Source of the DNA: Ornithodoros turicata
Lineage: Eukaryota > Arthropoda > Arachnida > Ixodida > Argasidae
DNA length: 64,000 bases
Direction: 5' to 3'
Assembly: GCF_037126465.1 (NCBI RefSeq)
Contig: NC_088204.1
Coordinates: forward strand, 18,420,804 to 18,484,803
Below, one piece after another: positions 23,901-35,242 of the stretch. The translations under genes and the position numbers were made by a program. Under the pieces are notes generated by a model. It made no database searches. It was not told the origin of the DNA and was given only the letters and a program-made list of their open reading frames with translations. How positions within the stretch are numbered: the stretch's first letter is position 1; each line of letters opens with the position of its first letter.

Positions 23901-26900
23901 CTCCGACAAGGCACGCCTATTGCAATTACGCTATGGATCGTCCCTTTAAAGCATCACTTCACCACCAAAGTTGCAGGAAAGATGCACATGCTTTGAACGG
24001 ATATTATGTGAATGAAAGGGATTCAACATGAGATAAATAAACAGATGCACTCAAGCAGACACACTAGAGAAAAGCATTTATTATCAAAAGCATACAATCA
24101 GCAGTTTGGATGCGACATTTCAAACGTATCGTTAAAAAAAAAAAAAAAAACTTAAAAAAAACTTTTAAAAAAAACTTTAAAAAAAAAACAGGCTTGCTGG
24201 CAAGAAGAGTTGTGTAAAGAAACACACACAGGAACAAGGCACAGCATATAGCCATGCAGAATACATGCTCTCTCTTTGAAAGGGCTGTGCCAGTCATGGC
24301 GATAGTGCAATAAATAGACATAATTTGAGATGTCATTGATTGGATCCCTGTATGTAGCAGCACATTAGGACACAAAAATGAAACATAAGATGGACTTTGA
24401 AAGGAACTATAACATATTTGATTTGTTGCGCTTTGATTTTTGTTTCTGGCTGTTTTTGCCTAATTTGTAGTGACAAACATTGTTGAGAGAAAGAGAGAAA
24501 AAAAAGTCTATTGCTAATGAAAACTAGATTCACACAATTAAATACGTACTAGATACTTTGCAACGTAGAAGGCAAGTCATGCCTGCACATGTACAGAAAG
24601 ATTTTTGATTGGCAACAAACTTCATGACCGTTCCATGTCAAAACAGGAGATCGTGAGAATTAAAAGCAACGTAAAATATGTGAGTGTTGCAAACAAAATT
24701 CCGTTCCAGGTGCATGACTTTACAAGCTGTTCGCATTTTTAAAATGAAATTCAAACAGGAAACAACATGCTAGCAGTTGCGAGCAACAGGCAACAGTTAT
24801 GACGTGTACCATTTCATGCTATACTCTTACCCGGCCCCGCCGGAGAATAGCGAGTCTGGCTTCAACTTCCAGGTGAAGCTCACGCGGAGGCACAAAGACA
24901 GCGTCGCAGTGATTCACCAGGAATGTAAGCAGACGGCGCGCATCTGTCTGCACTACACTGAAGGATCGACAGGTGCTGAAGAACGTATCCATGAAGCAAT
25001 CCACAAGCTGTAAAGGAAAACAAGTAGATTCTTGTTAGTTCAAACTCCAGGGAACTACAAATTTTTGTGATTTTTTTCTCGTTAAACTCCCCAATCATCG
25101 TCGGTACATTAAAGTAGCAGTAGTTGTGCTGACATTTGTGATTTTTTTGTGATGAAACTCCCCAATCATCATCAGTACATTAAAGTAGCAGTTGTTGCGT
25201 TTGAATTAATAGAAATTCGTGTAAATATATTTTGCAACACAAAATTATGGTTCGTTAGGTTTGTATAGCTGAGCTGCACATGCAACACACATTTTTTACC
25301 ACATTGAAGAGGCATTTCAAAGAAAGATATACACGGTTAACTGTTTTGTCAATACACAGGTCATCACAATTTTCAATGCCAGCCAAAGCAACCAGTTCCT
25401 CATGAGACTCTTCTTTAGAAAACAGATACACCCTGAGCTAAGCAATGCGTTCAAAGGCTGGTGCCTCAAGGGGTGCCGTAACTGACACGTAGAAGCCATT
25501 TTCTGCCGGCAGGAACATTTTAGGAGAGAACGAAAAGCATGAATAAGACGAAAGTGCCGTTTGAATAAGTGGCCTTCGAGAACATAGCGAGTGCCAAACA
25601 AAAATGTGAAATCTGTTCAAATTAACGAAGAGTACGAAATATCCAAGTTTAAATTGGCACACAAAAGGACTCCAGTGTAAAGGCGAAAGGCTTTCGCATA
25701 CCACATCAAAGTTGCTTCGTGTCGAACTGAGGACAAGCTGACTGTTCCGCGACGTTTTGTAGATGAAACGCAGAAGGAGGTGGAGGTAGCGGCGGCTACG
25801 AGGCGGAAGCAGGAGAGATGAGACCTGAAGGGCGCTTGCAGCTATCTGGAGGATGTCGGAATCATTTTGATCTGAATGGGGAAGAAGTTGTATGTTTAAA
25901 AGGACGGTAATTAAAGTAGCACAGAAGTCAACTGTTAAGGACTATCCTTGACTTTGCTGAGAGGCCGCAGCGCTCCGCCTTCCGCGCGCCTCCTATTGGC
26001 GCGCATTTTGGAGGCGGAGCCTCCCTCGCTCTTGGTCAGCAAAGTCGAGGATAGTCCCGTTGAATAGGCCAGTAAGATGCACCATGCGAAGTGATTCACA
26101 CCACAGAGTCATAATTACTGCAGAAATTGAATTTAAAGTATGCCACAAAAAGCAACCGTGCACAACAGCGCTGATGAGCAGTACCGCCCTGTGATCTGCT
26201 TGGGACCCTGCGCTGACGCTATAAGGAGAACGCTCGCTCATTGGTCTAGAGAAATCTTGTCTGCTACTCCTCTGTCGTCTGCTGCTCGGCTGTTCGGGGT
26301 TCTGAAAAAGCCTTTCTCCTGGTTCGGTAATGATTCGGCCGCTCCTTCTATCCCCAATTCTCCGCGAGAACTGGCAAAACTGGTTTACGGCGGCAAAGGG
26401 ACAAGGCGCTGACCTCCCACTGACCGGCGAACCAGAACGAGTTCTCCTTATAACGTCATCGGTGACGTGACATCATACCTTCCTCGTAATACCCGGAGGG
26501 GCGAGTTAAGCGTGAAGGTGCGGACCCATGTTTATGCAAGTTTTTTTTGTGGGAAAGAAACTGCACACATCAAAACCTTTAGCGCCATTCGGTAAAATGA
26601 CACACACACTTTCATCAGACGTCTCAATCTGAAAATTTTTTGGAAGGCCCTCTGCACTCCTTTAAATTAGTTGATTAACTAGGTACCGAAGTTGAACACA
26701 GCAGGCGATGAGGACGACACATTGTCGATGCATCGTCTACGTTCCACAAACTCAAGAAAATGTTACCTCTTTCTACAGTACGCCAGTTCGCTTTCACCAC
26801 TTCAATTCATCTGAACAATGTTTCTCGCTCTACTACGATTCCACAAATAATAGAAGGTTTCCAGTATGTTCAAATAATGCACTAAGATAATCTGTATTTC

Positions 26901-29900
26901 AACCGCGATCTTTAGCATCATGTTACCATTTTCATGTATGTTTCACAGATGCTTCATGTATACTGCATCAGAAATGTATTAATAATTATTTTAAAATTAT
27001 CGTTTTTATGTTTGTGGTTTAACATTGCAGTTCCCTCACTTATGTATTGACAAACATTGCATTACATACAATATAGTGTATACCATAGCAAATCACGCTA
27101 TCTGGCAGAGTTTGATAACAATGGAGTTCTTACCATATGCATTCAGATGCGTTTCGTGCGCGTAAAACGGCACACCACTTCTCTCCAGCTTAACACCAGG
27201 AACTCGCATAATTTTAGATTTCCCGTCTGCAGCTCTTCCAGAGAGGAAACTCTCCGCACTTTGCCTGTAGCTGACACATTCCACAGCTTTGCAGCTCCCA
27301 GTACTCGAAGAGAGCGAACTCGCCAGAGACGACGAACAGGCGAGGGAATCCACAGATGAAGATAGCCGCTTTGGCTCACTGTCCACGCTCCAAGTTGAAC
27401 CGAAAGCGGGATTGACGTATCCGCCTGCACATTCGATGCGAAGGTTCTCGTCGTTCCTGACCTTCCGCATCTCTTCTCTTCGCTTGATCTTCCTCAAGGT
27501 TAGAAAACCTTTCGTCTCAAGGGAGGCCGTGCTCTTTATGACTGCTTCTCTCGGAGCTGAGGCGCTCGCACAAGCGTAGTGTGACAGGTCCTCGAAGGAA
27601 GTGGCACGGCAGAGCGGCTTCTGGTATTCAGCTCTGTGAAATCCCAGTTCAGCATCTGCATATCGCATTCGGTTGACACCTGCCACACAGGGCCTTCCGA
27701 GAGCGGAGCTGCAGGTACTGATGGTGCTGGCGGAGTCGGTGCTAGATCCTGCTTCGAAGTCTGTGGAACTGTAGCTAGTGAGAGAGGCGCGATCACCTGC
27801 TAGCCTTCCCTGCGGAGAACAAAAGCCGGCAGAAATATTTATGTGGGGACTGTGCAGCGGATTTTAAGAACGGGTCTCCAATTAAGCAGTTAGGCTCTTA
27901 CTGGAGTACTGGATGAATACAAAGAGAGCAGTTATGACAGTGAAAGTGGAGATAGGGTGCAGACAAACTGGTACAGCTTGGGACCGGTGGCGTAGCGTGA
28001 GGGGGCCGTAGGGGCAGTCGCCCCAGGTGCAAGATTTTTTGGGGCGCGTATTATCAATAGAGTAAAAAAGTTTGAAATAAAAACAGTGAAACTGTTCATC
28101 ACTTTAAAAATCTCATTGTTTTTAAGATAGTGTACTGCTGAAACGATCTTCTGGGCGCCTCAAAGACGGAGGCGGTTGAAGCTGTTCGGTATACCACGCC
28201 AGTGTAAAATTGCATAGTAGCAAGGCAGTAGATTAGGTAGCAGAAGCCAGTAGGCAGTAGATTGCGTGCGTTGAGACAGCTGTTCGTATGCTCATATTGA
28301 AGCAACCATGACCCAGCGTTCCGCAAACTTTTGTCCCAAGCTGTACTTAATCATGTCAGGCTTGCTGTAAGAGATGTAGCCATGAAGCAGATTCCATTAT
28401 CTGTATGAAAGATACTTTACGTATGACCAGACAACTGAAACGACATGAAACCATTCTTGGCAAATCTAGAGAATCGTTTTACCGACAAGATAAAGTAGAC
28501 ATAAGTTACAATAAAAATAAAATTTAAAAATTAAGACAAAAATTAAATGCATAATCAAAGTTAAGGAGAATATATAAGGCCCTAACACAGCAAATGTAAC
28601 AACAGCTCGATTAAATGTCATAATCCAATAGCCAAGTATTGCAAACCATTAGACATGTGTAAATATTCGAATTTTTCAAATACCAAGGCAAATAATTCTC
28701 TATTCTATTTGATTTCCAAATCGAATACAGAATTCTACACTCGAATTTTTAAGTGAATCGAATCTATGTCTCTTCCAAATCGGACATGTATGTTCGAACA
28801 GTTCCAAAGCTGCACACAAATATACATGGAGAGCCTTGCGCTGTAGGGTTAAACCCAGTAAAATCCTTTGTACCTCCCCCACCTCTCAATTTGCATCATC
28901 ATCACTTCGGGTAAAACCAAAAGTGCAAATTCAGCCACGAATACAGGCACTGGAGGATGCTAAGCACTGCACATTCAGCACAGCCGCTCAGCATCTCGTG
29001 TTCATCTAAAATGTGAGACAGGCTCCTGTATTTTTTTAATTTTAATTTTCCTCCTGGAAAATCTGCTTTTCCACCTCGTATATGCTAATATATCCCGACT
29101 TCACCCTGTTTCACAGCTCCTGAAATAAAGCTAGATTTTTACCCCATATTTAAAAAAAAAAAAACACAAGGGTCTACCTATAATACATGCTGTGCACACA
29201 CTTATACATATCTGTACATGTGCTACAAGTGTATCCAGTTCGATTATACAACTATTCACCTCATATAGCTTGTTACGTATCTATTCGCTTCGGTTTTAGA
29301 ATAATTATTCGCACATGCCAATAAACCATCAAGGAAGTGAAAGCACATACAAAATTTGTTGCATTCGGTCTGCCAGCAGATGTAGATCCACAAACATTAG
29401 ACATCGTTAGGCCTTTGGGGTGTTGCACCGTTTGTGTCTCTTCGTTCAAATGCATTAGGCTCCCTTGAACACTCATGCTGCACAGCAAGTTTTCAATAGA
29501 GGCACCAGGTGAGTGAAGCTGGCTGTTGTCCTCATTGTCACTCTCGTCATCTGGCAGTATGCCTGCAGAAAAAAAAAAACAAAAAAAAAAAACATCATAC
29601 ATAGTTAAACATGGCCGCAAAACACAAGCAAAAATTTTTGAAGATGACGTACCAAATGCAGAGCAGAAGAGCTTGTTGACAGGATGAGGTACCAAATGCA
29701 TCCCGAAGGTCTCGAAGAATTCGCCAACGACTTTGAGGACGTCCGCCTCAAATCCTGGGTAGTTTGGCAGGCTGCTACCACCTCCTGTGGTTTTAGGCCC
29801 TTCGAGAAAGAAAGAACAACTGCACAGGCTGAACAAAGAAAAACACAACATTTAAGCCTCACCAAAGTGCAAGCAATGATCTGAAAGACGTCATTCACTG

Positions 29901-32229
29901 ACTTTTAGTCTAATGCCATCTTTATATCATTGCTCAGTAGTTGATGAGGCTTAAAATGTTGCTTTTGCTATTATTATTTGGTCAAGGGCAGATCCTGACC
30001 CTTGGTTTGGGGGGGGCTCTTTGTTGGAGCACCCCCCCCTCCCCCTTGATACAGCACTGTGTTTGTTCAGTCCACACATGAAATATGTGGGAAAAGGTAC
30101 CAACTTTTGGGGGTGTGTTTCTATATGTGTATTTGTGTTCAAGCATAAAGTCATCAATTCACAAGCACAATAAATTTCAGAAGTGCAATTCATTATTGCG
30201 TATCATTTGCATATCATGCGTGCATATGTTGTTGGTTTTTCTGTGCATGTTTTTCCTAGCTCCTAATAATAAGGTTCACAGCTCTGCACGGTCTAAAGAC
30301 AATGGCTTCCATATCTCATTTGTCTGTATGTTTTGTGTATTCACTTTCGTGTGCTGATCATGAGCGCCGTCGTCTGTTTTTTTTTTTCGCCAGTTTTTTT
30401 TTTCCTGGAAGGCAGTGGGCCAGAATGTTGGGGGGGGGCAAGAAAACTACATTGTCTTGGCTTAGAAGTCCAATGTTTCTGGGCCCTAGGAGCTATGGGG
30501 GGGGTTGTCGCCTTGTTACAGAGCCCATGGTGATGACGAAACATAAATCTGATGGCCTGGGTTTCCTAACACCTAACCGAGTTAGCATACACACCTTGCT
30601 GCTCTTATAAACACAGTACAGAACTGGTGTTCTTCTGTGTTCGTCCTTGAAATAAAAAGAGCGTATACATGTACATGTGTCAACATGCGTACTTACAGTG
30701 TATGAGGCACTTCATTGCATTGATGACCCACTTTGGCAAATCATCTGTGTAGATAAACGCTATTAAGGTAGGGAACAAAATGCACCAGACATTTGCAAAA
30801 TAACATCTCCAGACACCACGGGGTCATAATGCTGCTTGTCACACTGGGGATGGGCTACAAAACCCCGTTTTTGTGTTGATTTTATGGAACGTGAAAACTA
30901 CTAGCATCATCTAAGTTGTTGGTTGCACACTACTGTAACATTCTGCAACGTCAATCTTACATTGCAGATTCATTGACGTATGGCTACTACTCTGAACACA
31001 TACGATCACTCGAGGTAGAAGGAGTTATGTTGCAAAGGACTAAATCACATTCAACAACTTGCCATTTTTTTCTTTGAGTATGACAACACCATTCCTACTA
31101 AGTTGACACATATTGTGCATGATCACACGGCCCGATACACCGTAGCCACCGATAATGTCATCTACGTTGCACTTTCCCAGAAGGCTTCGAAGCCTGGAAA
31201 AAGAAGTGAAAAAGATTAGTACATACAGGGTGCACACAGGACAACTAAGCGTTGCATGTAACCGTGACCTCACCTTGCGAGAGTCACAGACCGCCATATC
31301 AAATGAACCTCGTCGTCTCTAAGCGCCATTGGAAGTGGTGGTCTGTTCATGCCTTTGTCTTTGGCTCTGATTTCTTGCAACTGCTGACCAGCCGCAGAGA
31401 AATGCTCCTTTTCTGCACAGTCATCGAAGTTGGGCGCAGGAAGTGGCTCTGCTGCATCCAAGCACGCTGCGTGGTTCTCGCGTGGCTGAAGCGGCGTACG
31501 TGCCTTTGGACGTGCAGGTGATTTCACTGATTTCGGTGACGAGCGAGCTACAAACCTGCGTACATAATGACGGTGCATTATTACCAAAGAATATTTTTTA
31601 GGACGTGTTACTTTTGAAATAATATAGACTCAAATAAGTGCTCTTAGGCCCATATTAATATATAAAGTAGCAATCTTACCGGTATAGCTGTTTGTCATCT
31701 TGAAAGGGCTTTCTTTTGCTACCTTTAACGGCTTTGATTATATAACTTTCTGCAAACTTCTGAAGTAACTGAACGGTTTGTTCTCTGAAGAAGAAAAAGA
31801 GAAACTGATTGTTTGGTAATTGAGTGTTAACTGTCAAAAAGTAGGGGAAAGTAGAAATCAAGACCTCTTTAGGTGTGAATTTACGAGCATTTCACAAGAT
31901 TTTCACAATTCCAAAGGAATGCACAAGATAAAATGGTTAAAAAGCAAGCGAGCTGGTGGCTAAGATCCATGACGAAAACCCGAGACTGGGAACTGTTTGG
32001 GACTCTGTTTGTCGTCTGTTTTTCGTCTTTTTCCCAGTCTCGGGTTTTCGTCATGATGCACAAGAATTTACCTGGTGACACTTGGTCCAAAATTTTTGTC
32101 GTTTCTCAGGTAGTCATGAAGCCATGAGACTGCGTCACAGGCTATGAAGCAATTATCGTACGTCCTCATGTGTTTCCTGTGTTTTCCAGTGGACAGCCCA
32201 TCTCGGAAAGACTTGATTATTTGGTTCCA
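20852..32229 (-). CDS. DEPDC1: DEP domain-containing protein 1 family
   Basis: DEPDC1A/B family: an N-terminal DEP domain and a RhoGAP-like domain, with a conserved helical C-terminus. Vertebrate members act in mitosis and signalling; the role here is inferred. Twelve exons join in phase into 800 codons plus stop, close to the usual 800 or so. Residue 1 here is the Trp of the DEP helix, so only the very N-terminus is missing. DEP spans about 1-90, RhoGAP-like about 160-290, a Ser-rich linker 291-590 and the conserved C-terminal block 590-800. Splice sites are canonical except for one GC-AG intron. The introns are full of mobile elements, including a 650-760-bp inverted pair. Family identification is secure from several separate blocks. 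Confidence 0.92.
21060..21233 (-). CDS. DEPDC1: DEPDC1 exon 11
   Basis: QVCDPDDPPAIAYCNRVSTV to DKERSRRMKQ. Acceptor gttacag, donor GTATTT. Conserved block before the last exon. Confidence 0.93.
21860..21975. mobile_element. Degenerate fragment of the 6531/22232 element
   Basis: 'gcgcccgatttctccccgaa' and 'cataaaacccgaaaaag' words as in 22232-22689, without ends. Confidence 0.5.
22232..22689. mobile_element. Non-autonomous hAT-like element, copy 2
   Basis: 458-bp element in reverse orientation to 6531-6982. TAGGGAGTGAC left end; the right end GTCACTCCTTA has one change. Exact 8-bp target duplication aatatagg (22224-22231, 22690-22697). In DEPDC1 intron 10. Confidence 0.85.
23027..23685. repeat. 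Inverted pair, left copy
   Basis: Matches 25905-26667 in reverse complement over its whole length, with roughly 10-15% differences by eye. Class unknown; no transposase or RT. A segment near 23638-23665 is absent from the other copy. Confidence 0.7.
24124..24190. repeat. A-rich simple repeat
   Basis: Runs of A separated by 'ctt' over about 65 bp. Low complexity only. Confidence 0.8.
24831..25007 (-). CDS. DEPDC1: DEPDC1 exon 10
   Basis: LVDCFMDTFFSTCRSFSVVQ to EARLAILRRGR, phase 0 on both sides, with TFLVNHCDAVFVPP. Acceptor ctttacag, donor GTAAGA. Confidence 0.92.
25061..25198. repeat. Tandem duplication, about 73-bp period
   Basis: Two copies of a unit containing 'actccccaatcatc' and 'gtacattaaagtagcag' in DEPDC1 intron 9, just upstream of exon 10. 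Confidence 0.75.
25702..25871 (-). CDS. DEPDC1: DEPDC1 exon 9
   Basis: QNDSDILQIAASALQVSSLL to TRSNFDV. LPPRSRRYLHLLLRFIYK is the conserved C-terminal helical block. Acceptor ccattcag, donor GTATGC. Confidence 0.92.
25905..26667. repeat. Inverted pair, right copy
   Basis: Reverse-complement partner of 23027-23685. Interrupted by the hairpin element at 25939-26057. Confidence 0.7.
25939..26057. mobile_element. 119-bp hairpin element nested in repeat
   Basis: Ends ggactatcc...ggatagtcc; almost the whole length is one stem, with a GC-rich tip (ccgcgcgcc/ggcgcgc). It lies inside a sequence that is continuous in the 23027-23685 copy, so it looks like an insertion. Confidence 0.7.
27134..27809 (-). 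CDS. DEPDC1: DEPDC1 exon 8 (large linker exon)
   Basis: 676-nt exon, GRLAGDRASLTSYSSTDFE to FYAHETHLNAY. Ser-rich and probably disordered, with KGFLTLRKIKRREEMRKVR. Acceptor ctccgcag, donor GTAAGA. Confidence 0.85.
27971..28346. mobile_element. Putative 376-bp TIR element
   Basis: 13-bp inverted ends gtacagcttggga/tcccaagctgtac. The interior starts 'ccggtggcgtagcg' with G-rich sequence. No direct duplication seen and no coding. Confidence 0.5.
28640..28765. repeat. TATTCG/CGAAT-rich repeat tract
   Basis: Words such as 'aatattcgaattttt' and 'aaatcgaatac'; related to 2890-3250. Confidence 0.45.
29351..29562 (-). CDS. DEPDC1: DEPDC1 exon 7
   Basis: GILPDDESDNEDNSQLHSPG to GRPNATNF. Acidic linker with weak conservation; frame and phases fit. 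Acceptor ttctgcag, donor GTATGT. Confidence 0.82.
29653..29799 (-). CDS. DEPDC1: DEPDC1 exon 6
   Basis: WPKTTGGGSSLPNYPGFEAD to HPVNKLFCSAF. End of the RhoGAP-like domain (NYPGFEADVLKVVGEFF). Acceptor tctcgaag, donor GTACGT. Confidence 0.88.
30697..30744 (-). CDS. DEPDC1: DEPDC1 exon 5 (48 nt)
   Basis: DDLPKWVINAMKCLIH, a diagnostic DEPDC1 block. Acceptor ctacacag, donor GTAAGT. One of the shortest exons in the window. Confidence 0.9.
31063..31193 (-). CDS. DEPDC1: DEPDC1 exon 4 (GC donor)
   Basis: RLRSLLGKCNVDDIIGGYG to QLSRNGVVILKEKN. No GT donor keeps the phase. A G|GCAAGT donor does, giving VVILKEKNDDLPKWV on joining to the next exon. Confidence 0.88.
31274..31555 (-). CDS. DEPDC1: DEPDC1 exon 3
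   Basis: FVARSSPKSVKSPARPKA to DDEVHLIWRSVTLA. A basic/proline-rich linker, then the helix that opens the RhoGAP-like domain. Acceptor tacgcag, donor GTGAGG. Confidence 0.9.
31680..31784 (-). CDS. DEPDC1: DEPDC1 exon 2 of those found
   Basis: REQTVQLLQKFAESYIIKAV to FQDDKQLYR, the second half of the DEP domain. Acceptor cttcttcag, donor GTAAGA. Confidence 0.92.
31968..32055. repeat. Hairpin, CATGACGA family, copy 1
   Basis: 23-bp perfect arms (catgacgaaaacccgagact...) around a loop of about 40 nt. Flank 'agctggtgg..aagatc' is shared with 46725-46980. It starts 17 nt inside the DEPDC1 intron that follows the DEP exon. Confidence 0.8.
32072..32229 (-). CDS. DEPDC1: DEPDC1 exon with DEP domain
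   Basis: WNQIIKSFRDGLSTGKHRKH to YLRNDKNFGPSVT. This is the first half of the DEP domain, with YDNCFIACDAVSWLHDYL. Acceptor gctgccag, donor GTAAAT. A hairpin starts 17 nt inside the following intron. Confidence 0.93.
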
Positions 32230-32792
32230 CTGGCAGCAAAAATTAGTAGCAGAGCGTCAATTTGACAGTTTGACAAAGTTTATCAAACAGTTTTCAGGGC
32301 AGTATAGCAACAAGGACATGCTCATAGCTTGTCAAAATATACAAAACTTTAGTGGCCTCTATGTGATAACTTTAATATTTCGCTTTCGAATAACCCATCT
32401 GAGCATGCAAGCACAATGGCAGAAGCAGCTTGGACATACCAGCCATGTCGCTCGGTACTGCCTGCCTTTACAGCTCTCCATAGTCTCTACGTGGCACTAT
32501 CTCCATTAGATAGTATTATATATACGTAGTAATTATATCAACTACCCGTATTCACATAAAGTCCAGAAAGAAAGTCGTGAAGTTCAAAACGGGCCGCTTC
32601 CATGGTTAGCGGTAGTTATTCTCGCCTCTCATTGGTTGTCGCAATGGTCGCAATCTCCGCACAGTGTTGCTGGATGAGCAACGTTGTAAAAGCTGCTACG
32701 TCATTCGCATATTGTCCCATTCGGCATTCGTCTTTCCTTCCTTCAGTCTCCTGGGTTTTCCTCCAGGGCGTGTCATGAACCTAGCATGAACT

Positions 32793-32926
32793 CAGTGGCG
32801 GATCCAAGGGGGCGATCGCCCCCCCCCCCCAAAACGTCAGTTTATACATTGGATTTCCCTCTCCCCCACTGCGCGCTCCGACAAAGAAACCGCCCCCCCA
32901 AAACCGAGGGTCTGAATCCGCCCCTG
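32793..32926. mobile_element. 134-bp G/C-rich hAT MITE
   Basis: Ends CAGTGGCGGATCC and GAATCCGCCCCTG, with exact 8-bp target duplication catgaact (32785-32792, 32927-32934). Contains long C tracts. Reading through it produces spurious proline/glycine-rich frames. Confidence 0.9.
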
Positions 32927-35242
32927 CATGAACTTGGTTGTTGCTCTTTCTGAACCGGCAAGACTGTTCACCTGCGGTCGTTCTGCGGGTAGGAAACGAA
33001 GGGGGGGAGAAATGAGAATTTCGCAAAACTGCACACAAACTGCGCTTTCGGTTTGATTTGATGTTCGGTGAAAATGCAGTCAGCCCTCCCCGTCCAGTAC
33101 AATATTTGATGTTTCCCAGAGTAAGTCGTTGACACCCGCCTATTTGTTTATTTGAATTGGAAGAATTTCAGAATTATCAGGTTTTTCCCAAGCACCCCTC
33201 AAAGATTTTACAACCCCCCTAACAAAGAAAAAGTCCGAAAGGTCAGCTGCTGCTGGTGTCACACACACCTACAAAACTCAACCGCCCCCCCCCCCCCCCC
33301 TTTTCGCAACTAGTTCAACAAATCTCCTAAAGAAGTGGCACCTTGCTAATTGTATCAAATGTTATAGGCTAGCCTCTACTAAGACAATTTTTTCCAGTAG
33401 AGTTGAAGAACAGCAGCACATACCTCGTCATCGACATAGATGCAACAAATTCTTCAAAGTTTCTTGTGATGGACAAGAACTTCGAACAAGTATGCCCCTG
33501 TCCGAAACATAAGCGAAAAAGATACGAAACAACAATATAGTACAAATAAACCTTTATTCAGTCCAGTAGCATTAAATCTTCATGAGTATGACAAAAATTA
33601 GATTAATTTTATTCAATAGTATTTCATTTCGAAGACAAACACACAAGGTTTCATCTTCACAACCCAAATGTGAGGTAAACTGAAATTGCATTGTAACAAA
33701 CATACATTCTCATGCACAACAGATCTCGAGTTGCATGTTATTATACATAAAATAAGTATCGCGAAATATGGTGGTTAAAAAAAAAATTATTGCCCCTAAC
33801 ACCGGATACAATTTCCTTCTCCCTGTAATAAATATAGTGTGGCCTATGTGGGAATGACACTTAACAAAGTTTAGGCTGCTATTTATAAAATCGTCATAAT
33901 TAATACTCGATGACACTCAAAGCACACACTATGTGTGCGTGTACAAAAGGAAGATATGATGCAGTTTCACATCTTCAAAACTACACATACAGCGGTTCAA
34001 TTCTGAAGAGTTCTAATTTTGACCAACTCTGTCACTCATACCAGAATGTCCCAAACTTCATGCAAGGAAAGGTACTGAATCTAGAGGGACTTCCAGTAAA
34101 TCGTACGCATATTAAATCTGACAAGAAATAACCTTGACAACGTGAAACGTTTTGTTCATCAAATTCATGCGGTTGTACAAACATCAGGAATTAAGTGCCT
34201 GTGGCAAAGTTGCAGTAGGCATAAGGAGCCAGACCTACAAAGATACAAACTCAACCCAACTCCGCCACTGCTAACAAACAACTTTTCTACTGCAACAATC
34301 CTGTGCCGGCAAGCCAGCCGCCATCATCGTCCGAGCGATGCTATCCTATCACCAACCGTATGATTTCCAACCTTGAGGGCAATATATAACTGAAAGTCAA
34401 TAGAGAGGCACTTGATGCAGCACGAGATGCTGTTGTAGGTATCTTCTCCTAGTCTTCTTTTAAAGTTTTCTCTTTTTTTTTTCTCCTCGCGGAGGGGAGG
34501 CTACCCGGCCGCTCTCCTGTGTCTCCAATTATCAGCCTTTGCAAATGCACGAGGCAATTTTTGGAGGTTTCATTGTGTATCAGATGCACTCAACAGCCTG
34601 TGCACTTGGCACTGCCTGGCCATTTGTTGTCACCTCGGCCATGTTGAAGTCCTGGAACAAAAAAGAGGTACAGGTGTACCCACACTGGTACAGGTGGCCA
34701 CGGAGAACATTTCAAAGTACGTGTACTGGAAGGAATTCACAATAACAGTTCAAAACACACACTCACTATATTCTTTTCAAGTGACTGACATCACACTGGG
34801 AAACTCTGATCTGACAGCTTCCTTGATTGTATCGTTTGTGTAGAGTGCTCGAAGTACGCAAAAATTACCTATGTTGCTCAACTTTTAGGTTCACATGCTT
34901 TCACAGCTTCAAAGTCAAAAAGTGTTCTTCTTGCTTACTGTTTTATGTTAATACAAAATACAACGTTTATTCATAACTGCTGCACAGCCCAACAATCGGA
35001 AATACTAAAGATACGAGCGCATGTCAGATGCACCATCCACATTGTTTTGCAATGCAATTATCTCCTCTTTTTTTACTTCTTTTCAAAATGTTATTTCTGT
35101 TCCTAGTTTTAACTGGCGTTATACAGTAGCCGACCGATTTTCCGGACTTGGCGGTGATTGGGAAAAAGTCAGAATAATACAGCAAACAATGTTGCGAAAT
35201 GGGCCGGTTGGTACATCATTTAAAACCATTAAAAAAAACCGA

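Noticed and set aside
24064..24375. Phe/Lys-rich frame of 103 codons
   Set aside because: Created by A-tracts at 24124-24190; no homology or codon pattern.
27289..27579. Plus-strand open frame of 96 codons
   Set aside because: Antisense shadow of the Ser-rich DEPDC1 exon 8.
29984..30060. Possible further G-rich MITE ('caagggcagatcctgaccc' to 'cagcactg')
   Set aside because: Ends are only loosely inverted and no 8-bp duplication could be found.
32781..33038. Gly/Arg-rich open frames on the minus strand
   Set aside because: They read through a hAT MITE with C tracts; a by-product of the repeat.
33420..33490. Donor-like site upstream of the DEP exon, possible first DEPDC1 exon
   Set aside because: Encoded residues (FEEFVASMSMTR) do not resemble the family N-terminus and the phase does not match the phase-0 acceptor at 32229.
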